64,000 nt of DNA. It comes from UBA6168 sp041741095. Lineage in GTDB: Bacteria > Bacteroidota > Bacteroidia > Chitinophagales > Saprospiraceae. Positions 50,783 to 59,467 of this stretch are shown one piece after another. The notes beneath the pieces are model-generated. The model was not told the DNA's origin. It made no database searches and worked only from the letters and a program-made list of their open reading frames with translations. The stretch spans positions 62,001 to 126,000 of the forward strand of contig JBGSKQ010000106.1 of NCBI GenBank assembly GCA_041741095.1, given 5' to 3'. Positions within the stretch are counted from its first letter, which is position 1, and every line of letters starts with the position of its first letter. Both the position numbers and the translations under genes were made by a program.

Positions 50783-53700
50783 TCATGCGCAGCGAAACGC
50801 TGTGGGCTGCTTTCCCACTTCCCGGACGAAAATCCGGGTGAAATAGGAAGGGTCGGTGAAGCCGGTTTGGTAGGCAATTTCAGCTACGGTGAGGTCGGTG
50901 TTTTTCAGCAGTTCCTTTGCTCTTTCGAGTCGGACCTGGCGGATAAGCTGGTTGGCGGAAAGGTCGGTAAGCGCTTTCAGTTTGCGGAACAACTGGGTGT
51001 TGCTCATGCCCATCTCATGGGTAAGTTGCTCAACGGAAAAAGTGGGGTCGTCGAGGTGCGTGCGGATAGAAGCAAGGACTTTTTGCATAAACGCATCTTC
51101 CATCCGCAGGTCGAAATCGCCTGAAGTGTCCGAAGTGAGGGGGTAACTTGAAATTACCTCCTCTCTTGCCTGCTCCGGCACGGAAAGTCCGGCGTACCGG
51201 GCTTGCAAAACCTGCCACAAGCGCAGCAATTTTTCCACCGTAATGAGCAGTTCTTCTTCGTAAAACGGCTTGGCGAGATAGGCGTCAGCGCCCCGGCGCA
51301 AGCCTTCCACCCGGTGCTTCACCTCCGCCAGGGCAGTCAGCAAAATGACGGGAATGTGGCTGGTGCGAGCGTCGTTTTTCAGGAAACGACAGACTTCAAA
51401 GCCGTCCGCTTCGGGCATCATCACGTCGCTGACTACGAGGTCGGGTACCAGTTCGAGGGCCTTTTCTATGCCAGTCTTCCCATCGTAAGCATACTCGATG
51501 CGGTATTCCCTGCTGAGGAAGGAACCGATGTAAGCCGACACATCGGGATTGTCTTCGACCACCAGCACGAGGGGAGCCGTACCGGAGAGGGTATTTTCCG
51601 AAGGCAAAAATGAAGCAGCAGCAGTCGCCTCCAGGTTTTGCGTTTCAACGCCATGCACCGGGGTTACATTCATCGGCGCTTCATTCCGTACCGGAAGTTC
51701 AATCCGGAAACAGGTGCCCTTTCCTTCCTCGCTACGAACAGAGATGCGGCCGCCTATGAGTTCGGTCAGCTCTTTCACGAGCGTCAGGCCGATGCCCGTG
51801 CCCTCGCCCCGGCGGGTTCTGGAGTTGTCCACCTGGTAAAAAAGGTCGAAAATATTGTCCAGGTTTTCCTGCCGGATGCCGATTCCCGTGTCCCGGACTT
51901 CCAGCCAAAATGATGCTTCCCCCTTCGCCGTTAGCCCCACCTCACCTCCTTCGGGCGTAAACTTGATGGCATTGGTCAGGAGGTTGACCACAATTTTTGT
52001 CAGTTTGTCTTTGTCAAAATCCATCAGGAAGGCTTTTGGGTGGCCTGTGAAACCGAGGTGCAGGTGTTTGGCCGCTGCCATAGAATGAAAGCTATCGGTC
52101 AGGTATTGCAGCAGGCGCATGATGTCGCCCTGCTCGTAATGTGGCTGCATCTGTCCTGCTTCGAGTTTTTGCAAATCGAGGATTTGGTTGATAAGCCCCA
52201 ACAAGCGTTGGCCGTTGTTCTGGACATGGGTCAGGTTGGAGACGAGTTCGCCGGTGGAGACCGTACCTGCCCGCCGGAGCAGTGTCTGTACAGGGCCAAG
52301 AATGAGGGTGAGCGGTGTGCGGAATTCGTGCGTGATACTGGTGTAAAGGTGGGATTTCAAGGTGTCGAGTTCCTCTAAATCGGCGGCTCGCTGGCTGGCC
52401 AGCTTTTGTTTGGAATGTAAGCGGTAAAACCAAAAAGCAGAAAATAACAATACCCCCAAGGCCAGCAGAAAAAACCACCAGGTTTGGTAAAAAAACGCCT
52501 GAACCCGGATGGGTATGACCAATTCTTTTTTGCTCCATTCGCCCATCCCGTTGGTGCATTTCACCCGAAGCTTAAAGCGACCCGCCGGCAGGTACTCGAA
52601 CTGGATTTGGCGTTGGCCATCCGGCAAATGCTCCCAATTGGCGGAAAAGCCATCCAGCCAGTAGGCAAATTTCACTGGTTGGCCAACGGACGGATAGGCA
52701 GCGGCAATTTTTACGCTGATGCGGCGGTTGTCTGCCCCAACCCGGATGGGGCTTCCATTCCAGAAATTCAGCGTTACGGTGCCCTGCTTTTTGTCAAAAA
52801 ATTCCACTGCTGACAACACAGGGAATGTACCACCATTGGCCCTCTCACGCAAAGCATCGTTCGGATGGAAAACATTTACCCCGTTCACTGTGCCGAAAAA
52901 CATCCGCCCGTCACAACTCTGGTAAGCAGAAAGGCGGTTGAATTCCGAGTCGCACAAGCCATCACTTTTGTAAAAATTTTCAAACAATTGTTCCTTCGGG
53001 TTAAAACAGGACAGCCCATTGAAGGTACCGAGCCAAAGCCGCCCTTGGGCATCAGGCAGGATGCTCACCACCCGGTTGTTGCACAGCCCAGCCTTCGTGT
53101 CATAAACCTGCGTTTCTCCAGTCGTGGAGTTGAACTTGACGAGCCCGTGGTCATTGGTGCCAAGCCACCAGATGCCCGCTTCATCTTCGTAGATGGATAG
53201 AATGTGGTGGTCGGGAAGGTTCTTCCCCAGCGGATTGTCCGTTCTGAAAGTGCGAAGCCTTCCGGTTTCTGGGTTGTAATCGTACAATCCTTCGGAGGAA
53301 CAAATTAACAGATTGCCACTTTTTCTCCCAGGTTTAAGGTCGTGCAGGTAGGTTGTTCCATAGGCTCCCTTCGGAAAAAATTGCTTGAAAACGGACGTTC
53401 TTTCCCCTGTTTCGGGATCAAGGTACAGCAACAAGTCGGTTTCGTTGGTGTACCAAATCAGCCCCTTGTGATAAAGGAAATTGCGCACCCGGCTGATTGG
53501 AAATTCCTCAACAGCAAGGTTCGCTGTGTCAATTTTGAAAAATTTGGACTCAGACCTGCAAGTCCACAGGTAGCCTTTTTCGTCGAGCAACAAGTTTTTC
53601 TGATAGCCCAGTTTCTGCAATCCGGGTTGGTTAAAACGCATTTCCCCTATCCGGTCGCTATGGCTGTCCCAATGAAACAAGCCTTTCAAATCGGTGGCGA

Positions 53701-54871
53701 ACCAGAAATTGCCACTGCCGTCGCCAGTAATTCCCCGCATGGGGACAGCTTCATGTTCGTTGTGGAGTAAAAGCCTGAAAGCCGAACCTTTGCCGACAAG
53801 TTTTGTAAAACCGTTGCTGGATAAGCTGAAAAATCCCTGCCTGAAATCCTTGGCAGGGGGCACCGAAACCGGGTAATTGACATTCGGCGTAAGCTCCCCT
53901 TCCCACAGTTCGACTAATTTCCCATTATTGATTTCATACAGCACATTTTTGAAGCCACTATCAGAAGTCTTCCTCAGGAAGTAACAGGTGAACATGATAT
54001 GGCCGCTGCTGTCGGCACTCGCTTTTAACCCATAAAAGTCAGAATCAGGGAAAGGATTTGAGTAAGTACCTGCGAAGGTGAAGCAGTTGTCGGTTTGGTT
54101 CCACAAATAAAACTTCGCCAGGCCTTGCGATAGATTTAGTTCACACCAAGCCACTGTATCGGCTGCGATTTTGAAAATGAAGTGCTTGGCACCTGGGGTG
54201 AATAAACCCTTTCGCTCCCGCTCGTCACAGAATTCCACATTTGATATTTCACGGGTGGTCAAATCCAACCTCTGAAATTGACCATTGATATTCCACCAAA
54301 CGCTGTTGCCAACGATTTCAAAACCAGTCAATTCATTTTGGGAAACCGGAAGCGTCATCAGCTTTACAGAACCAGCATCGGTCATTTCCCAAATTGCGGT
54401 TTGGTTAGCTTCGCCCGTAGCGTAAATGATTCGCTGCTCATCCCAGGTGATGGGGTCATGTATTGCTTTTGGAACGGGTAATTTGTGTTGGTTAAACTTG
54501 CCCGTCCTGGTATCGAAGACGATAAAATAATTTGCGCCCCCCAGCAAAATAGCCAATTGGTGTTCGCCCCAAGGCGTGAGCTTTAGTGAGTTGCTGTTCC
54601 AGGTAACGCTGGGGTCGTTGGCGGGAAATGTGATAAACTCGTAGCCTTCCCAACGAGTAATTCCGGAGCGGGTGAGTATGTAAACAAAACCATCAGTGTG
54701 CTGGATTAGGTCAAAAATTTGGTTGTCGGGCAAGCCGTCGGCAGTAGTGAAGGATAGTTTCCGAAAATCTAATTGCAGACTTGTGGATTGGGGCTTCACA
54801 AGGGCAACATAGAAAAATATGAATAGCAAACACAAAAAATACCTTGGTGGAAGGAACATGATTTGCTTCAT
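50783..54871 (-). CDS. Hybrid two-component system sensor/regulator (HTCS), second copy
   Basis: A 1362-aa one-component signalling protein. Signal peptide is about 1-28 (YFLCLLFIFFYVALVKPQ). The periplasmic propeller region (about 30-700) has Reg_prop motifs (GIWWLGTNDHGLVKFN, GRLWLGTFNGLSCFN) and a Y_Y_Y domain (about 715-780). One span lies at about 795-815. The kinase has H-box SITHEFRTPLTL, NLLTNAIKF, DTGIGIRQ and GTGIGLTL. The receiver has VVEDNPD and the phospho-Asp in SDVMMPEADG; the AraC HTH ends ...GFTDPSYFTRIFVREVG. It lacks the in-gene repeats of the first HTCS. It sits upstream of the fibre and beta-helix genes on the same strand, which may be its targets. The first periplasmic propeller looks degenerate. 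Confidence 0.93.
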   Translation of the reverse strand: MKQIMFLPPRYFLCLLFIFFYVALVKPQSTSLQLDFRKLSFTTADGLPDNQIFDLIQHTDGFVYILTRSGITRWEGYEFITFPANDPSVTWNSNSLKLTPWGEHQLAILLGGANYFIVFDTRTGKFNQHKLPVPKAIHDPITWDEQRIIYATGEANQTAIWEMTDAGSVKLMTLPVSQNELTGFEIVGNSVWWNINGQFQRLDLTTREISNVEFCDERERKGLFTPGAKHFIFKIAADTVAWCELNLSQGLAKFYLWNQTDNCFTFAGTYSNPFPDSDFYGLKASADSSGHIMFTCYFLRKTSDSGFKNVLYEINNGKLVELWEGELTPNVNYPVSVPPAKDFRQGFFSLSSNGFTKLVGKGSAFRLLLHNEHEAVPMRGITGDGSGNFWFATDLKGLFHWDSHSDRIGEMRFNQPGLQKLGYQKNLLLDEKGYLWTCRSESKFFKIDTANLAVEEFPISRVRNFLYHKGLIWYTNETDLLLYLDPETGERTSVFKQFFPKGAYGTTYLHDLKPGRKSGNLLICSSEGLYDYNPETGRLRTFRTDNPLGKNLPDHHILSIYEDEAGIWWLGTNDHGLVKFNSTTGETQVYDTKAGLCNNRVVSILPDAQGRLWLGTFNGLSCFNPKEQLFENFYKSDGLCDSEFNRLSAYQSCDGRMFFGTVNGVNVFHPNDALRERANGGTFPVLSAVEFFDKKQGTVTLNFWNGSPIRVGADNRRISVKIAAAYPSVGQPVKFAYWLDGFSANWEHLPDGQRQIQFEYLPAGRFKLRVKCTNGMGEWSKKELVIPIRVQAFFYQTWWFFLLALGVLLFSAFWFYRLHSKQKLASQRAADLEELDTLKSHLYTSITHEFRTPLTLILGPVQTLLRRAGTVSTGELVSNLTHVQNNGQRLLGLINQILDLQKLEAGQMQPHYEQGDIMRLLQYLTDSFHSMAAAKHLHLGFTGHPKAFLMDFDKDKLTKIVVNLLTNAIKFTPEGGEVGLTAKGEASFWLEVRDTGIGIRQENLDNIFDLFYQVDNSRTRRGEGTGIGLTLVKELTELIGGRISVRSEEGKGTCFRIELPVRNEAPMNVTPVHGVETQNLEATAAASFLPSENTLSGTAPLVLVVEDNPDVSAYIGSFLSREYRIEYAYDGKTGIEKALELVPDLVVSDVMMPEADGFEVCRFLKNDARTSHIPVILLTALAEVKHRVEGLRRGADAYLAKPFYEEELLITVEKLLRLWQVLQARYAGLSVPEQAREEVISSYPLTSDTSGDFDLRMEDAFMQKVLASIRTHLDDPTFSVEQLTHEMGMSNTQLFRKLKALTDLSANQLIRQVRLERAKELLKNTDLTVAEIAYQTGFTDPSYFTRIFVREVGKQPTAFRCA

Positions 54872-55107
54872 TTAGATACGGGTCAAACGTTCGCTAAAAA
54901 TAGTAGTAGTTGCTGCATTTTTTTCAGACTTTACAGGGATTTTTCAAGAAAAAAAGATAAACGTTTTGATAAATTTTACCCAAGTAACTACTGAATCAAT
55001 AGGTTTTTCCAATCATCCAGATGAGCAATTGCCAGCAAACCTTTATCAATAGCCGATTCGGTAAAATTTTCTCCCAGCCTTTCCTCTCCTGACCGATATT
55101 TGCCCCA

Positions 55108-55887
55108 ATGGACACCATCACCGGCCACATCGAACGCATCACCTTCCAAAACGCCGAAAACGGCTACACCGTCGCCAGGCTGCAGGAGCCCCGAAAGCTC
55201 GACCTGACCACCATTGTCGGCACACTCACTTCTGTGCAGGTAGGCGAGACGCTGCGCTGCCATGGCTTTTGGAAAAACGATCCCAAGTTCGGCTTCCAGT
55301 TCGTGGTGCAGACCTACGAGGTCACACAGCCCGCCACCATCCGGGGCATCCAGAAGTACCTCGCCAGCGGCATGATAAAGGGCATCGGCGAGCATTTTGC
55401 GGAACAAATCGTCATGCGCTACGGCGAAAAGACGCTGGACGTGATTGACCAGACGCCCGACCTGCTCATGGAAATTGACGGCATCGGGCCGAAACGCTAC
55501 GCAAAAATCACGGCGGGCTGGGCTGAGCAGAAAGCCATCCGAGAAGTGATGTCGTTCCTGATGCAGTACGAAATCAGCCCGACCTACGCCCAGAAGGTGT
55601 TCAAAACTTATGGCGAGGAGAGCATCGCCGTGCTGCAAGAAAACCCCTACCGCCTCGCCCGTGACATCTGGGGAATTGGCTTCAAGACCGCCGACAAGAC
55701 GGCGCAAAAACTCGGCATCGGAAAGGAGAGCGACATGCGCATTGACGCCGGGGTGGAGTACGTGCTGAATGACCTCTCGAACGACGGCCACACCTGTTAT
55801 CCCGTCAACCTTTTCCTCGAAAAAGCGCAGGAACTGCTCGAAGTGGAGGCCAATCAAGTGGCTGCCCGCCTCGCCGCCATCGAGTAG
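55108..55887 (+). CDS. recD2: RecD2-like helicase, N-terminal part ended by in-frame amber codon
   Basis: 259 aa: an OB-like start (GHIERITFQNAENGYTVARL), then tandem helix-hairpin-helix DNA-binding segments (SGMIKGIGEHFAEQIV, EIDGIGPKRYAKI, IWGIGFKTADKTA) as in the N-terminal domain of RecD2. The frame ends at TAG (55885-55887). The same frame continues without a gap into the motor domains (55900-57267), so a normal full-length RecD2 of about 719 residues has been split by one codon (a GAG, AAG or CAG to TAG change would suffice). RecD2 is a 5'-3' helicase in DNA repair. The product alone lacks ATPase motifs and could only be a fragment, unless the amber codon is read through. Confidence 0.85.
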   Translation: MDTITGHIERITFQNAENGYTVARLQEPRKLDLTTIVGTLTSVQVGETLRCHGFWKNDPKFGFQFVVQTYEVTQPATIRGIQKYLASGMIKGIGEHFAEQIVMRYGEKTLDVIDQTPDLLMEIDGIGPKRYAKITAGWAEQKAIREVMSFLMQYEISPTYAQKVFKTYGEESIAVLQENPYRLARDIWGIGFKTADKTAQKLGIGKESDMRIDAGVEYVLNDLSNDGHTCYPVNLFLEKAQELLEVEANQVAARLAAIE

Positions 55888-55899
55888 GAGGAACGCATC

Positions 55900-57267
55900 G
55901 TGACGGCCCCGCTGACCATTGACGGGGCGCTGACGGCTTGCGTTTGGCTCAAGGTTTTCCACGTCTGCGAGCAGGGAATCGGTGCGGAACTGCGCAGGCT
56001 GCAAGGGGGTAGTTCCTCGTTGCGGAGCGTAAAAACCAAGGAGGCGCTGGTCTGGGCGGAGGAAAAGTTAAACATCCAATTGGCTGAAAACCAGCGCATT
56101 GCGGTAGCAAAGAGCTTGGAGGAAAAAGTGCATATCATCACCGGCGGACCGGGCACGGGCAAGAGCACCATCACCAAGGTCATCCTGCTGGTGAGCCACC
56201 AACTGACGCAGAAAATCATGCTGGCTGCGCCAACGGGCCGGGCCGCCAAGCGCATGTCCGAGATAACGGGCTTGAAGGCGAGCACCATCCACAGCCTGCT
56301 CGAATTCGATTTCAACGTTAATGGCTTCAAGCGCAACCGGGAGAACCCGCTGGATTGCGACCTGCTCATCGTGGACGAGGCGAGCATGATAGACACGGTG
56401 CTGATGTTCAACCTGCTGAAGGCCGTGCCGACCACGGCGAGGTTGGTGCTGGTCGGCGACGTGGACCAGTTGCCGAGCGTGGGAGCGGGCAGCGTGTTGC
56501 AGGATTTGATTTTGAGCGAAAAAATCCCGACGACCCGCCTCACCGAGATTTTCCGGCAGGCCGCTGCCAGCAAAATCATCACCAACGCCCACCGCATTAA
56601 CGCCGGGCAGTACCCCGACCTGAGCAACGACAAGGGTGGCGACTTCTTTTTCATGGAGGAAGAAGACCCCGACAAGCTGACCGACCTCATCGTGAACCTC
56701 GTGGACAGCCGCCTGCCCAAGGCGTATGGCTTCGATTCCTTCGACGATATTCAGGTGCTTGCCCCCATGAACCGGGGCACCATCGGCAACCGCAATTTGA
56801 ACGATATTTTGCAGAAAAAACTGAATCCCAGCTATGACCCGCTGGTGAAAATGGGCCGCAGTTTCCACGAGGACGACAAGGTGATGCAAATCAAGAACAA
56901 CTATGACAAGGACGTCTATAACGGTGATGTGGGCCGCATCAAGAAGATTGACAAAACGGAACAGGAGGTGGTCGTTCTCTTTGATGGCCGGGAGGTCTTC
57001 TACGACTTCACCGAACTGGACGAACTGACGCTGGCCTACGCCGTGAGCATCCATAAATACCAGGGCAGCGAATGCCCCTGCGTGGTGATGCCGCTGGTGA
57101 TGGGCCACTATATGATGCTCTACCGCAACCTGATTTATACGGGCATTACGAGGGGCAAAAAGCTTGTGGTGCTGGTCGGCTCGAAGAAGGCGGTGGCCAT
57201 GGCGGTGAAGAACGACAAGGCGGTGAAGCGGTTTACGGGGCTGGGGGAGGTGTTGAAAGGAAAGTAG
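55900..57267 (+). CDS. recD2: RecD2-like helicase, motor part downstream of amber codon
   Basis: 455 aa if initiated at GTG 55900. It carries Walker A GGPGTGKST (codons at about 56143-56169), motif Ia AAPTGRAAKRM, Walker B LLIVDEASMID, motif III VGDVDQLPSVGAGSVLQD, EIFRQ and the C-terminal UvrD-like HKYQGSECP and YTGITRGKKLVVLVG, so all SF1B helicase motifs are intact. AGGAGG lies 8 bases before the GTG, overlapping the amber codon, which is an unusually good ribosome site for this phylum. The motor might therefore be made by reinitiation. The ATPase of the next operon has its promoter inside the last bases of this gene. Confidence 0.85.
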   Translation: MTAPLTIDGALTACVWLKVFHVCEQGIGAELRRLQGGSSSLRSVKTKEALVWAEEKLNIQLAENQRIAVAKSLEEKVHIITGGPGTGKSTITKVILLVSHQLTQKIMLAAPTGRAAKRMSEITGLKASTIHSLLEFDFNVNGFKRNRENPLDCDLLIVDEASMIDTVLMFNLLKAVPTTARLVLVGDVDQLPSVGAGSVLQDLILSEKIPTTRLTEIFRQAAASKIITNAHRINAGQYPDLSNDKGGDFFFMEEEDPDKLTDLIVNLVDSRLPKAYGFDSFDDIQVLAPMNRGTIGNRNLNDILQKKLNPSYDPLVKMGRSFHEDDKVMQIKNNYDKDVYNGDVGRIKKIDKTEQEVVVLFDGREVFYDFTELDELTLAYAVSIHKYQGSECPCVVMPLVMGHYMMLYRNLIYTGITRGKKLVVLVGSKKAVAMAVKNDKAVKRFTGLGEVLKGK

Positions 57268-57283
57268 TTTTTTGGTAACTTTG
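57252..57283 (+). promoter_or_regulatory. Promoter of second AAA/HNH operon
   Basis: GTTG (57252-57255), a 20-base spacer and TAACTTTG (57276-57283, exact TAnnTTTG match). The start codon lies 22 bases downstream. The -33 element overlaps the end of recD2, so the pair can be transcribed on its own. Confidence 0.5.
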
Positions 57284-57305
57284 ACCTTTAAGCAATTGCA
57301 ACTTT

Positions 57306-58649
57306 ATGAAAATCAGCAAGATAAAAATCAGCAAGTTCCACCAGTTCGAGGATTTTGAACTGGACTTGACCTACCCGAAGGGGCATGAGAAAGCGGGGAA
57401 GCCGTTGGACAAGGTTTGCTTTATTGGGCAGAGTGGGACGGGGAAGACGACAATCTTGGAATTAATACAACAAGCAGTTCATAATTCTATTCATTCGCCG
57501 AGGTATGACTACAAAAGGATTAAGTTTGAAGCTAAAAAAGGTGTTGGCGCAATTTTTATTTTCAAATCTGAAAATGAAGAAATTGATTTCAACATTTCAA
57601 TTGATGCTAATGGCGCTGGAATGAATCAAAATAGACTGGAAAAGCCTCCAATTGTAAATGCGCTTTTCTATTTCTCAACAGGCTTAGCCCAGACTAATAT
57701 CCAAGTAGAAACATCTGACATTATTTATGCGGAGGAACCCAATGTGAATTTTGAAGAAAATGGCAATTTGTTTCATTACTACCCTATTTCACATGATACA
57801 CTTCAAGCAATTTGGAATGGATTTTATAAATTCATTAAGGAGTACCAACAAGATGAAGCTAATTTCAGGATAAATTTAACCAGACGATATGAGAAAGAGA
57901 AAATAGACATTTCCAAAGAAATTGATGACTGGAAATCAAATAATTCAAATCCACTTGAATCCGTAGCAAATGAATGTCTTGATATTATTCTCAATAAATT
58001 TAATTTAGCAGTTCAAACTGAGATTGAAGACATTAATAAATTAAATGCCTTACAAATTCGCTCTCTCTCAGAAGGCGTCACTATCCCCTACGAACACCTC
58101 AGCACCGGCACCAAGCAAATCATCTTCACCGCCTTCCCCATCTACCAATTATTGGAAGACGACAGCATCGTATTAATGGACGAGCCGGAAACCTCGCTAT
58201 ATCCTGATATTCAGCGGGAGATAATACCCTATTATACCTCTTTTGACAAGAACAAGACCTCGCAGTTTTTCTTTGCTACACATTCGCCCATTATTGCTTC
58301 GGCCTTTGAGCCTTGGGAGATTGTGGAGTTGAAGTTTGATGAGAAGGGGAAGGTTTATCGGGATAAGTATTACGAGGGGGAGAATCATGTGGATAATTAT
58401 CGCCTTGATGCTCAGATATTGCGCTATGACCAGATATTGACCCGCATATTTGATTTATCGGGCGACAGCGATGCCAAGCGGGCGGAAAAATTGCAGGAGC
58501 TTTCTATTTTGAAAAAGAAAGTCGAAAAACTGAAAAAAGAGGAAATGGAAAAGCCATCGGCGGAAACACAAAAAATCATCAACGAGTACCTGCAATTATC
58601 GGATGATATTTCGGGTACTTGGGCGCTTTCCCGTCATGAGAAAAATTGA
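57306..58649 (+). CDS. AAA/ABC-type ATPase, PtuA-like, Septu-like locus 2
   Basis: A 447-aa ATPase. It starts IKISKFHQFEDFELDL, Walker A is GQSGTGKT (41-48), ABC-type signature is HLSTGTKQ, Walker B is SIVLMDEPETSLYPD and the H-loop is FATHSPIIAS. A charged coiled-coil C-terminus (about 385-430, EKLQELSILKKKVEKLKKEEM) follows. The protein is only distantly like the ATPase at 38398, so the two are not recent duplicates. The central region is AT-rich compared with recD2 next door. The next gene overlaps its end by 14 bases, as in ATPase-nuclease defence pairs. The role in anti-phage defence is inferred from this pairing. Confidence 0.82.
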   Translation: MKISKIKISKFHQFEDFELDLTYPKGHEKAGKPLDKVCFIGQSGTGKTTILELIQQAVHNSIHSPRYDYKRIKFEAKKGVGAIFIFKSENEEIDFNISIDANGAGMNQNRLEKPPIVNALFYFSTGLAQTNIQVETSDIIYAEEPNVNFEENGNLFHYYPISHDTLQAIWNGFYKFIKEYQQDEANFRINLTRRYEKEKIDISKEIDDWKSNNSNPLESVANECLDIILNKFNLAVQTEIEDINKLNALQIRSLSEGVTIPYEHLSTGTKQIIFTAFPIYQLLEDDSIVLMDEPETSLYPDIQREIIPYYTSFDKNKTSQFFFATHSPIIASAFEPWEIVELKFDEKGKVYRDKYYEGENHVDNYRLDAQILRYDQILTRIFDLSGDSDAKRAEKLQELSILKKKVEKLKKEEMEKPSAETQKIINEYLQLSDDISGTWALSRHEKN

Positions 58650-59349
58650 CAAAACCTGCTCATTTTCAACGGTCTATAAGGTTTGGGAAGAAAATTTGGA
58701 GGCGAATGGCCAAATTCACCCGAAATATGATTCTTCCGCCGGGGAATACTATCGGGACATTATGATGCAATTATACTTGTGTCAAGACGGATTGTGCGCT
58801 TATACGGAACAGTCGCTTTGCCCGCCAGCAGTTTACGCAGCAGCAAATTGGAAAGACGGCCGCTATACCGCTGAAATGCCATCCAAAAAGCCACTGGGCA
58901 GCCTCGACCATTTTGACCCTACTTTGAAGACAAACCAAGCGTGGTTGTGGTCGAATTTTTTCATGGTCAATTTTGAAGTCAATTCTTCTAAAATCAAAGG
59001 GAGCAAGGCAGTTGACCCAATTTTGAAGCCAGACAGGGAAGGTTATGACCCGTTTGAACTGCTTGAATATGATATGAGGCTCCATATTTTTCGTCCAAAT
59101 GAAAAGTTGGATTCAGCGAAATTTGAAATAATAGAAAACATGATAAATGTGCTTGGCATCAACCATATTGATGAGGACAGGAAAGATTTGCTTAACAAAA
59201 CGCTGCGGCTGATTTATACTTACCATTGGACTTGGGACAAAGCCGAAACTGAAACCAGGCAGTTCCCCACGGCCCTGAAAATGTGCAGGATGCAATTGGA
59301 GCATGATTCTGACAAATTGAAAAATCTACTATTTGGAATTGACGAATGA
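58636..59349 (+). CDS. HNH-like protein, PtuB-like partner, Septu-like locus 2
   Basis: The ATG at 58636 overlaps the ATPase stop by 14 bases and is preferred over one 11 codons upstream; it gives 237 aa. The likely HNH core is DGLCAYTEQSLC (Cys 54, Cys 62) and GSLDHFDP (Asp 91, His 92), followed by LWSNFFMVN (Asn 107). The usual CAYC zinc knuckle is altered to CAYT, so metal binding differs from the first locus, while the D-H catalytic pair is kept. The rest is helical. I assign it as the nuclease partner by position and the partial motif, not by full-family recognition. Confidence 0.65.
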   Translation: MRKIDKTCSFSTVYKVWEENLEANGQIHPKYDSSAGEYYRDIMMQLYLCQDGLCAYTEQSLCPPAVYAAANWKDGRYTAEMPSKKPLGSLDHFDPTLKTNQAWLWSNFFMVNFEVNSSKIKGSKAVDPILKPDREGYDPFELLEYDMRLHIFRPNEKLDSAKFEIIENMINVLGINHIDEDRKDLLNKTLRLIYTYHWTWDKAETETRQFPTALKMCRMQLEHDSDKLKNLLFGIDE

Positions 59350-59424
59350 TTTGAGTAGCAACGGAGATATTTTTTTCTGCAATTCCTTTCCCAATCACTC
59401 TCCATAGTTTAAGGCATAAAAACA

Positions 59425-59455
59425 GCGATAGGACAGCCCCACGCCGCCCTATCGC
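59425..59455 (-). terminator. Terminator of macroglobulin gene
   Basis: GCGATAGG (59425-59432) pairs with CCTATCGC (59448-59455), followed on the minus strand by TGTTTTTAT. It lies 12 bases after the macroglobulin stop and 75 bases after the convergent HNH-like gene. Confidence 0.6.
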
Positions 59456-59467
59456 CGCTTCCCCCTC

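Noticed and set aside
50458..50877. Minus-strand 139-codon frame between sensor and fibre genes
   Set aside because: It overlaps the end of the sensor in another frame; only the short sorting-domain-like stub in a different frame looked meaningful.
54988..56004. Minus-strand 338-codon frame across recD2 as a complete gene
   Set aside because: Most of it is antisense to conserved RecD2 segments; only the last 40 codons outside recD2 are kept as a low-interest observation.
56068..57108. Minus-strand 346-codon frame inside the RecD2 motor
   Set aside because: Antisense to all helicase motifs.
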